A stretch of 64,000 nt of DNA from an uncultured Stenotrophomonas sp. (GTDB taxonomy: Bacteria > Pseudomonadota > Gammaproteobacteria > Xanthomonadales > Xanthomonadaceae): contig NZ_CAJYVQ010000009.1 of assembly GCF_913778665.1 (NCBI RefSeq), positions 186,001 through 250,000 of the forward strand, in the 5' to 3' direction. The notes under the pieces were generated by a model, which saw only the letters and a list, made by a program, of their open reading frames with translations, was not told the origin of the DNA and did not search any database. Below are positions 58,317-64,000 of this stretch, one piece after another (positions within the stretch are counted from its first letter, which is position 1; every line of letters begins with the position of its first letter). The position numbers and the translations under genes are program-made.

Positions 58317-59213
58317 TCAACCGGCGGCCGCCAGCGCCTGGCCGGTGCGGCTGCCGGTGGCACGGCCGAGCAGGCCGGCCAGCCAGCGCCCGGTCTCGGC
58401 CAGCGCCGCCAGGTCCACGCCGCTGTCCAACCCCAGGCCCTGCAACAGGTAGACCACGTCCTCGCTGGCGACATTGCCGCTGGCGCCCTTGGCGTACGGG
58501 CAGCCACCGGCGCCGGACACCGCGCTGTCGACCACGCGCACGCCTTCTTCCAGGCAGCTGGCGATGTTGGCAATGGCCTGGCCGTAGGTATCGTGGAAGT
58601 GCACGGCCAGCGACGCCATCGGAATCTCGGCAGCCACTGCCTGCAGCATCGCCCGTGCCTTGCGCGGGGTGCCGACGCCGATGGTGTCGCCCAGCGAGAT
58701 TTCGTAGCACCCCATCTGGTGCAGGGCGCGCGCCACGCGCACCACGTCGGCCAGCGGCACCTCGCCTTGGTAGGGGCAGCCGAGCACGGTGGAGACATAG
58801 CCGCGCACGCGTACGCCATCGGCTGCGGCACGGCGCAGGATCGGCTCGAAGCGGGCGAGCGACTCGTCGATGCCGGCGTTGGTGTTGGTGCGGTTGAACG
58901 CTTCGGAGGCCGCGGTGAACACGGCCACTTCCTCGACGCCGACCGCACGGGCACGATCGTAGCCCTGTTCGTTGGGCACCAGCACCGGGTAGTGGATGCC
59001 CGGGTGGCGCTGGATGCCGGCGTAGACCTCGGCGGCATCGGCCAGCTGCGGGACCCATTTCGGGCTTACGAAACTGGTTGCCTCGATGCTGCGCAGGCCC
59101 GTGGCCGACAGCCGGTTGATCAGTTCGATCTTGTCGGCGGTGGCCACCGGCTGCTTTTCGTTCTGCAGGCCGTCACGCGGGCCGACCTCGACGATGCGGA
59201 CGTAGTCGCTCAT
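58317..59213 (-). CDS. mvaB: Hydroxymethylglutaryl-CoA lyase
   Basis: 298 aa TIM-barrel enzyme splitting HMG-CoA to acetyl-CoA and acetoacetate, the last step of leucine breakdown. 'VRIVEVGPRDGLQNEK' (Asp/Glu/metal), 'SPKWVPQLADAAEV', 'VHFHDTYGQAIANI' (His ligands) and the Cys loop 'GGCPYAKGASGNVASED' are all present. ATG 59213 overlaps the VOC-protein stop by 4 nt. Also called liuE or mvaB. Confidence 0.94.
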   Translation of the reverse strand: MSDYVRIVEVGPRDGLQNEKQPVATADKIELINRLSATGLRSIEATSFVSPKWVPQLADAAEVYAGIQRHPGIHYPVLVPNEQGYDRARAVGVEEVAVFTAASEAFNRTNTNAGIDESLARFEPILRRAAADGVRVRGYVSTVLGCPYQGEVPLADVVRVARALHQMGCYEISLGDTIGVGTPRKARAMLQAVAAEIPMASLAVHFHDTYGQAIANIASCLEEGVRVVDSAVSGAGGCPYAKGASGNVASEDVVYLLQGLGLDSGVDLAALAETGRWLAGLLGRATGSRTGQALAAAG

Positions 59214-59611
59214 GCGGCTGCCCCATCGGCGGGGCGATGGCAGACCGCCTCGATGTTGTTGCCGTCCGGGTCGAGCACGAAGGCGCCGTAGTAATCCGGG
59301 TGGTACCACGGGCGCAGCCCCGGGGCGCCGTTGTCGCGGCCGCCGGCGGCGAGCGCGGCGGCATGGAAGGCATCCACCTGGGCGCGGCTGGCGCAGGCGA
59401 AGGCCACATGCACGCCGTGGCTGACGCTGCCGCCATTGCCGAGCCAGAAGGACGGCTTGCCGTCGCTGCCGAAGCCGATGTGGTCGTGGGCGCCGGTCTG
59501 CTCGGCGGTCACTTCCATCACCACGCCGATCTGCAACGGCGCAAGCGCCTGTAGGAAAAAGGCCTTGCTGCGTGCCAGGTCGGCGCTGGTCAAACCAAGA
59601 TGATCGAACAT
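59210..59611 (-). CDS. VOC-family (glyoxalase/dioxygenase fold) protein in the leucine operon
   Basis: 133 aa, two beta-alpha-beta3 modules. 'MFDHLGLTSADLARSKAFFLQAL' and 'HPDYYGAFVLDPDGNNIEAVCH' are VOC signatures; His/Glu residues in both halves could bind a metal. GGAAG stands before ATG 59611. It starts 2 nt after liuC and overlaps mvaB by 4 nt, so it is made together with methylglutaconyl-CoA and HMG-CoA enzymes. No substrate is known to me; an epimerase or detoxifying role is speculation. Confidence 0.85.
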   Translation of the reverse strand: MFDHLGLTSADLARSKAFFLQALAPLQIGVVMEVTAEQTGAHDHIGFGSDGKPSFWLGNGGSVSHGVHVAFACASRAQVDAFHAAALAAGGRDNGAPGLRPWYHPDYYGAFVLDPDGNNIEAVCHRPADGAAA

Positions 59612-59613
59612 GT

Positions 59614-60402
59614 TCAGGCTTCCGTGACCCAATGGGGCGCGCGCTTGTCGAGGAAGGCGCCCAGGCCTTCCTGGCCCTCGGCGGACACCCGCAGGCGCGC
59701 GATCAGGGCGGCATTATCCCGATCCAGCGCGTCGCGGTCATGGCTGTCGCGGACCTGCCGGACCAGCTGCTTGGCAGTGGACGAGGCGATCGGGCCGGCC
59801 TTGTCGAGCAGCGCCAGCTGGCGTTCCAGGGCTTCGTCGAGGCGGTCGGGTTCGACCAGCTGATGGAGCAGGCCGATGCGCAGCGCGGTGTCGGCGTCGA
59901 AGTGCTCGCCGGTGGCGAACCAGCGGCGGGCCTGGCGGGGGCCGATGGCCTCGATCACGTAGGGCGAGATCACCGCCGGCAGCAGCCCAAGGCGGCTTTC
60001 GGTCAGGCCAAAGCGGGCGGAGGTGCTGGCAATGGCGATGTCGCAGCAGGCGACCAAACCGACGCCGCCACCGAAGGCGGCGCCATGGACCCGGGCCAGG
60101 GTCGGCTTGGGCAGTTCGTCCAAGGTGCGCATCAGCCGGGCCAAGGCCAGCGAGTCCTCGCGGTTGTCGGCCTCGCTGGCGGCGGCCATGCCGCGCATCC
60201 ACTGCATGTCGGCGCCGGCCGAGAAGGAGGCGCCGTGGCCGGCCACCACCACCGCGCGCACCGAATCGTCGTGGCCAGCGGCCTCCAGCGCCGCGGTCAG
60301 CCGTGCGATCAGGCTGGCGTCAAAGGCATTGTGGAGCTCCGGCCGGTTCAGCCAGAGGGTGAGGACGGCGCCACGGCGCTCGATCTGCAAGGCTTCGTTC
60401 AT
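59614..60402 (-). CDS. liuC: Enoyl-CoA hydratase family protein, probable methylglutaconyl-CoA hydratase
   Basis: 262 aa crotonase-fold enzyme. 'LWLNRPELHNAFDASLIARL', oxyanion loop 'GHGASFSAGADMQWM', 'ARVHGAAFGGGVGLVACCDIAIAS' and 'FGLTESRLGLLPAVISPYV' (catalytic Glu) are seen. Followed by HMG-CoA lyase, it most likely hydrates 3-methylglutaconyl-CoA to HMG-CoA in leucine degradation. The first genes of the pathway (isovaleryl-CoA dehydrogenase, methylcrotonyl-CoA carboxylase) are not in this unit. A palindrome and -10 box precede it. Confidence 0.9.
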   Translation of the reverse strand: MNEALQIERRGAVLTLWLNRPELHNAFDASLIARLTAALEAAGHDDSVRAVVVAGHGASFSAGADMQWMRGMAAASEADNREDSLALARLMRTLDELPKPTLARVHGAAFGGGVGLVACCDIAIASTSARFGLTESRLGLLPAVISPYVIEAIGPRQARRWFATGEHFDADTALRIGLLHQLVEPDRLDEALERQLALLDKAGPIASSTAKQLVRQVRDSHDRDALDRDNAALIARLRVSAEGQEGLGAFLDKRAPHWVTEA

Positions 60403-60418
60403 GGGATTCCAGGATCAC

Positions 60419-60439
60419 TCCATACCTGTATGGATCATA
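60419..60439 (-). promoter_or_regulatory. Promoter and palindromic operator of the leucine-catabolism operon
   Basis: On the minus strand TATGAT (60439-60434) is a good -10 box, and the perfect palindrome TCCATA-CCTG-TATGGA (plus-strand reading, 60419-60434) begins at its last base, covering the start site. Position suggests a repressor. The regulator is not identified. Confidence 0.55.
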
Positions 60440-60450
60440 GCGGGCCATTG

Positions 60451-60500
60451 GTCATGGGCCATGACGCGACGCGGGAATGTTAGAATCGAGAACCATTTAC
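60451..60500 (+). promoter_or_regulatory. feoA promoter region with candidate Fur box
   Basis: TAGAAT at 60481-60486 may be the -10 box. AATGTTAGAATCGAGAACC with CATTTAC (60477-60500) has the A/T-rich Fur-like pattern, matching loosely. An inverted repeat GTCATGG-G-CCATGAC (60451-60465) lies upstream. Iron control is expected for feo; the exact sites are tentative. Confidence 0.4.
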
Positions 60501-60521
60501 ATCCAGCAGAGAACACGCTAG

Positions 60522-60776
60522 ATGACGCTGTCCGAACTGCCGCTGCACGCCTCGGCCGTGGTCGAGTCCGTGCAGGACCTGCATGCCAACGATGCCATCG
60601 CCCGTCGCCTGCGCGAGCTGGGCTTTGTGAAGGGCGAGGAAGTGCGCCTGGTGGCCAAGGGCCCGGTCGGCGGTGAGCCGCTGCTGGTGCAGGTCGGGTT
60701 CACCCGGTTCGCATTGCGGATCAGCGAAGCCAAGCGCGTCGTGATCGACGTCGCCAGCCAGGAACGACGTGCATGA
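60522..60776 (+). CDS. feoA: Ferrous iron transport protein A
   Basis: 84 aa SH3-like cytoplasmic protein required by FeoB. 'IARRLRELGFVKGEEVRLVAKGPVGGEPLLVQVG' in part and 'FALRISEAKRVVID' are typical. It overlaps feoB by 4 nt (ATGA). Confidence 0.93.
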   Translation: MTLSELPLHASAVVESVQDLHANDAIARRLRELGFVKGEEVRLVAKGPVGGEPLLVQVGFTRFALRISEAKRVVIDVASQERRA

Positions 60777-62638
60777 CTGCCACTGCCTCCACCGCCCCCC
60801 TGCGCGTCGCGCTGGTCGGTAACCCGAACAGCGGCAAGACCGCACTGTTCAACCAGCTGACCGGCAGCCGGCAGAAGGTCGCCAACTACACCGGCGTCAC
60901 CGTCGAACGCAAGGAAGGCCGCCTGCGTGCGCCGTCTGGCCGCGAGTTCGCCGTGCTCGATCTGCCGGGCGCCTACAGCCTGCAGCCGGCGAGCCTGGAC
61001 GAGGCGATCACCCGCGACCTGTGCCGTGGCTTCTACCCGGGCGAGGCCGCGCCGGATGTGCTGCTGTGCGTGATCGATGCCACCAACCTGCGCCTGCACC
61101 TGCGCTTCGCGCTGGAACTGCGCGAGCTGGGCAAGCCGATGGTAGTGGCGCTGAACATGGTCGATGCGGCCCAGCGCCGCGGCATCCAGGTGGACGTGGC
61201 CGCGCTGGAGCGCGAGCTTGGCGTGCCGGTGGTGGAGACCGTGGCGGTGCGCACGCAGGGCGCCAAGGCGCTGGTCGAGCGGCTGGATGCGATGGTGCCG
61301 CACCTGGACGCGCCGGTACCGGGCCCGGAAGGTGGTATCGACTACCACGCCAAGGTGCGCCAGATCCTGTCGGTGGCCGTGCGCATGCCGGCACGCACCG
61401 CGAAGATCGATGACGCGCTCGACCGCTGGCTGCTGCACCCGGTGTTCGGCCTGATCAGCCTGGCGGTGGTGATGTTCCTGATCTTCCAGGCGGTGTATGC
61501 CTGGGCGACGCCGCTGATGGACGGCATCGAGGCCGGCTTTGCCTGGCTCGGCCAGTTCGTCGGCAGCGTGCTGCCGGAAGGCCCACTGGCCAGCCTGCTC
61601 ACCGACGGCATCATTGCCGGCGTCGGTGGCGTGGTGGTGTTCCTGCCGCAGATCCTGATCCTGTTTTTCTTCATCCTGGTGCTGGAGGAGTCCGGTTACC
61701 TGCCGCGCGCGGCGTTCCTGCTGGACCGCATGATGGCGGCCGCCGGCCTGTCCGGGCGCTCGTTCATCCCGCTGCTGTCCAGCTTTGCCTGCGCGGTTCC
61801 GGGCATCATGTCCACGCGCAGCATCCAGGACCCGCGTGACCGCCTGGCCACGATCCTGGTGGCGCCACTGATGACCTGTTCCGCACGCCTGCCGGTGTAT
61901 GCGCTGCTGATCGGTGCGTTCATCCCGCAGAAGACGGTGTGGGGGGTGTTCAACCAGCAGGGCCTGGTCCTGTTCGGCCTGTATGCGGCCGGCATCCTCA
62001 GCGCGCTGGCGATGTCGTGGATCATGAAGAAGTGGCGTCGCGACAAGAGCGAGCACCCGCTGATGCTGGAGCTGCCGTCGTACCGGCTGCCGCACGTGCG
62101 CGACCTGGCGGTGGGCCTGTACGAGCGCGGCATGATCTTCCTCAAGCGCGTCGGCGGCATCATCCTGGCGCTGACCATCCTGTTGTGGGTGCTGCTGTCG
62201 TTCCCGGCCGCGCCGGTCGGCGCCACCATGCCCGCGATCGATTACAGCTACGCCGGCCAGATCGGCCATGCGATGGCGGTGTTCTTCGCGCCGCTGGGCT
62301 TCAACTGGCAGATCTGCATCGCGTTGATCCCTGGCCTGGCCGCGCGCGAGGTGGCGGTGTCTTCGCTGGCCACCGTGTATGCGCTGTCGGCAGCGGATGA
62401 CGATGCCGCCAGCCAGGCGCTGACCCCGCTGATCAGCGACGGCTGGTCACTGGCCACCGCGCTTTCGCTGCTGGTCTGGTACATCTACGCCCCGATGTGC
62501 ATCTCGACGCTGGCCACCATCAAGCGCGAGACCAACTCGTGGAAGCAGATGGGCTTCGCCGCGTTCTACCTGTTCGCAGCGGCGTATGTGGCCGCGCTGA
62601 TCACCTACCAGGTGACCAAGGCGCTGGGAGGCGGCTGA
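60773..62638 (+). CDS. feoB: Ferrous iron transport protein B
   Basis: 621 aa inner-membrane Fe(II) transporter. N-terminal G domain: G1 'VGNPNSGKTALFNQLTG', G3 'LDLPGAYSL' and G4 'ALNMVDAA' (NxxD). The membrane part has two gate motifs, including 'LSSFACAVPGIMSTRSI' with its Cys. It is shorter than E. coli FeoB (773 aa), as I recall for Xanthomonads. The stop overlaps the next ATG by 1 nt. Confidence 0.95.
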   Translation: MTATASTAPLRVALVGNPNSGKTALFNQLTGSRQKVANYTGVTVERKEGRLRAPSGREFAVLDLPGAYSLQPASLDEAITRDLCRGFYPGEAAPDVLLCVIDATNLRLHLRFALELRELGKPMVVALNMVDAAQRRGIQVDVAALERELGVPVVETVAVRTQGAKALVERLDAMVPHLDAPVPGPEGGIDYHAKVRQILSVAVRMPARTAKIDDALDRWLLHPVFGLISLAVVMFLIFQAVYAWATPLMDGIEAGFAWLGQFVGSVLPEGPLASLLTDGIIAGVGGVVVFLPQILILFFFILVLEESGYLPRAAFLLDRMMAAAGLSGRSFIPLLSSFACAVPGIMSTRSIQDPRDRLATILVAPLMTCSARLPVYALLIGAFIPQKTVWGVFNQQGLVLFGLYAAGILSALAMSWIMKKWRRDKSEHPLMLELPSYRLPHVRDLAVGLYERGMIFLKRVGGIILALTILLWVLLSFPAAPVGATMPAIDYSYAGQIGHAMAVFFAPLGFNWQICIALIPGLAAREVAVSSLATVYALSAADDDAASQALTPLISDGWSLATALSLLVWYIYAPMCISTLATIKRETNSWKQMGFAAFYLFAAAYVAALITYQVTKALGGG

Positions 62639-62892
62639 TGGATACCGGCCTGCTGATCCAGTACCTGATCATCGCGGTGGCCGTGCTGGTCAGTGCCTGG
62701 GTGGTACTGAAGAAGCAGTTCCCCGGCACCGTGCGCAAGCTGCGCGGAGCGCTGGCGCTGGCCCTGCTGAAGCCGGGCCGCGCTGCCTGGCTGCAGGCGC
62801 TGGGGCGGAAGGTCGCGCCGCCGGCCATCGGCGGTGCTGGCGCCTGTGGTGGCTGCGACAGCTGCGGGCCAACGCCGCCGAAGCAGCACTGA
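62638..62892 (+). CDS. FeoB-associated small Cys-rich membrane protein
   Basis: 84 aa. One membrane helix ('LIQYLIIAVAVLVSAWVVL', ~6-24), a basic stretch, then a C-terminal cluster 'GACGGCDSCGP' with four cysteines in the style of FeoC-like/FeoB-associated proteins. The TGATG overlap with feoB implies coupled translation. The cysteines may bind Fe or an Fe-S cluster and adjust FeoB; this is inferred. Confidence 0.82.
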   Translation: MDTGLLIQYLIIAVAVLVSAWVVLKKQFPGTVRKLRGALALALLKPGRAAWLQALGRKVAPPAIGGAGACGGCDSCGPTPPKQH

Positions 62893-62933
62893 CGCTGCTT
62901 TTCCTGCCCCGGTGGGTGCCAACCTTCGTCCTG

Positions 62934-62960
62934 TGGGTGCGAACCTTGGTTCGCACACCC
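62934..62960. terminator. Hairpin after the feo operon
   Basis: GGGTGCGAACC with GGTTCGCACACCC, one bulged base. No U-tract. It lies between the feo operon and a convergent reductase gene and probably terminates both. Confidence 0.6.
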
Positions 62961-62988
62961 ATGAGATCCATCCGCGCATGGCACGGAG

Positions 62989-63570
62989 CTAGCCGGCCCG
63001 TGAACCCAGCTCCGCCGCCAGCGCGAGCCAGCGGGTACGCTGTGCCGGGGTACTGCTGCGTACCGCGCCCAGCCGGCTGACCCGCACCGGGCGGATGCCG
63101 CAGAACTCCAGGATCGTGGCGCGGATCTGGGTAATGCCCGGATCGCGATAGATCCAGCGGTAATACCAGGGCGGCGTATCCAGCGTAGTGATCACTCGTG
63201 CACTGCGCCCGGCCAGCAGCCGATCCCACCACACCGAATCGCGCCGGTAGCGGAAGGCGTAGCCCGGCAGCAGCACGCGGTCGAAGAAGCCCTTGAGCAG
63301 CGCCGGCATGGCGCCCCACCAGGTAGGGTAGACCAGTACCAGATGATCGCAGGCCTCGATCGCATCGGCGGCGTCCTGCAGGTCGGCCTCCAGCGGCTGG
63401 ATCTGGCGGTAACCGTGGCGCAGCACCGGGTCGAATTCAAGGTCGCCCAATGCGATCAGGCGCACCCGGTGGCCGGCGTTCTCGGCGGCCGTGGCATAGC
63501 GCTGGGCGATCGCGCCGCACAGGCTGTCGCGGTCGGGGTGGCCGAGCAGGATCAGGATGGAACGGGACAC
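62989..63570 (-). CDS. NAD(P)H-dependent quinone/flavin oxidoreductase (flavodoxin-like fold)
   Basis: 193 aa from GTG 63570, which has GAGG 6 nt upstream. 'SILILLGHPDRDSLCGAIAQRYATAAENAGHRV' in part and 'ACDHLVLVYPTWWGAMPALLKGFFDRVLLPGYAF' in part are the FMN-binding and active-site segments of the KefF/MdaB/NQO1 group. It is likely a two-electron quinone reductase giving protection from quinones or electrophiles. The frame is open 83 codons earlier but overlaps the MerR gene. It follows that gene by 55 nt, so MerR may control it. Confidence 0.87.
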   Translation of the reverse strand: MSRSILILLGHPDRDSLCGAIAQRYATAAENAGHRVRLIALGDLEFDPVLRHGYRQIQPLEADLQDAADAIEACDHLVLVYPTWWGAMPALLKGFFDRVLLPGYAFRYRRDSVWWDRLLAGRSARVITTLDTPPWYYRWIYRDPGITQIRATILEFCGIRPVRVSRLGAVRSSTPAQRTRWLALAAELGSRAG

Positions 63571-63625
63571 GGCAACCTCGGGCAATGGAAAGCACGCGAG
63601 GTTGCGGTCTGCCCCAGGGGCAGAG

Positions 63626-64000
63626 TCAAGCCGGGGTGGTGCAGCCGCTGGGTTCCAGGATGCAGTCGCCGCTGCCGGAGTGCAGCCACTGCTGCAGTTC
63701 GTCGCTGACCTGCTGCAGGTCGCGCTCGACCTGCGCCAAGCGCACCCGCTCGCCGGCAATGCGGCTGCGCTGCTGTTCCAGCAAGGCCAGCACCGCTGGC
63801 CAGTCGAGCCGTCCATCACGGCCCTGCAGGCGCGAGATCGCGGCCAGGGTGATGCCCAGCCCCAGTGCCTGGCGGATCAGCTGAACCCAGGCCACGTCCT
63901 GTTCGCTGTAGTCGCGATAGCGGTTCAGGCGTGGCACCGGCGGCAGCAGTCCACGCGCCTCGTACAGGCGGATCGCCTTGGCGCTGGCACCGGTCAGGCG
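63626..64000 (-). CDS. MerR-family regulator, 5' end cut by window edge
   Basis: About 124 residues, lacking only the first few. 'GASAKAIRLYEARGLLPPVPRLNRYRDYSEQDV' in part is the MerR helix-turn-helix and wing. Next comes a helix pair and a coiled coil ('RSRIAGERVRLAQVERDLQQVSDELQQWL' in part). The tail 'GSGDCILEPSGC' holds two cysteines that may sense a metal or oxidant. It probably controls the flavin reductase gene downstream. Confidence 0.82.
   Translation of the reverse strand, partial: RLTGASAKAIRLYEARGLLPPVPRLNRYRDYSEQDVAWVQLIRQALGLGITLAAISRLQGRDGRLDWPAVLALLEQQRSRIAGERVRLAQVERDLQQVSDELQQWLHSGSGDCILEPSGCTTPA

Overview
The window looks like chromosome of a Stenotrophomonas maltophilia-group bacterium (Xanthomonadaceae). 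The signs are high GC, GTAG-type REP (SMAG-like) palindromes in most gaps, large TonB-dependent receptors next to sugar catabolism genes, a histidine operon headed by a TrpR-like gene, and an RND efflux pair beside a divergent two-component system. I see no tRNA, rRNA, CRISPR array, insertion sequence or prophage. The protein reads are strong; the organism call is inference from memory.

Layout. 1-3.1 kb: end of thrC, an FNR-type regulator, hisS and a small lipoprotein. 3.5-11.0 kb: a tightly overlapping histidine operon (TrpR-like gene, hisG-D-C-B-H-A-F-IE) with a 24-bp near-perfect palindrome between the -10 box and the first start codon. 11.1-19.2 kb: a secreted phosphoesterase, then glucokinase, glycosylasparaginase, a CutC-family protein and a TonB-dependent receptor. 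19.3-22.7 kb: copper export (copA, cueR, copZ) with two matching CueR-type promoters. 22.8-36.9 kb: a second TonB receptor, GH92 alpha-mannosidase, LacI regulator, sugar symporter, PfkB kinase, mannose-isomerase-like protein and GH2 beta-mannosidase. 37.0-39.0 kb: methionine salvage mtnBDC. 39-40 kb: a lipoprotein gene with a decayed tandem copy. 40.1-43.1 kb: two paralogous APC permeases. 43.2-46.7 kb: Nudix hydrolase, serA and a divergent D-2-hydroxyglutarate dehydrogenase. 46.8-48.9 kb: a DUF2388-like peptide and a DUF4105 protein. 48.9-55.5 kb: SmeYZ-type efflux with its two-component system. 55.6-57.4 kb: an MliC-like lipoprotein, another lipoprotein and efpL. 57.4-60.4 kb: leucine/isovalerate catabolism. 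60.5-62.9 kb: feoAB plus a small Cys-rich membrane protein. 63-64 kb: a quinone reductase and a truncated MerR regulator.

How genes work together. The two sugar regions share a 14-bp palindrome, TTGRATCGATCYAA, upstream of glk, of both TonB receptors and of the GH92 gene, with a candidate site inside the kinase gene. The LacI protein at 29.5 kb is the obvious candidate to bind it. Together the genes describe capture and breakdown of mannose-rich N-glycans down to the GlcNAc-Asn stub.

Most unusual observation. Four copies of a composite intergenic element occur (3.26, 26.19, 26.61 and 39.93 kb). Each has a long outer stem whose sequence differs between copies while its pairing is kept. Inside are two small hairpins; in three copies both show a GGA in the loop, 19-20 nt apart, as in CsrA/RsmA target sites. 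A T-rich or hexameric linker and a GC-rich terminal hairpin follow. This could be a dispersed family of Rsm-binding RNA elements.
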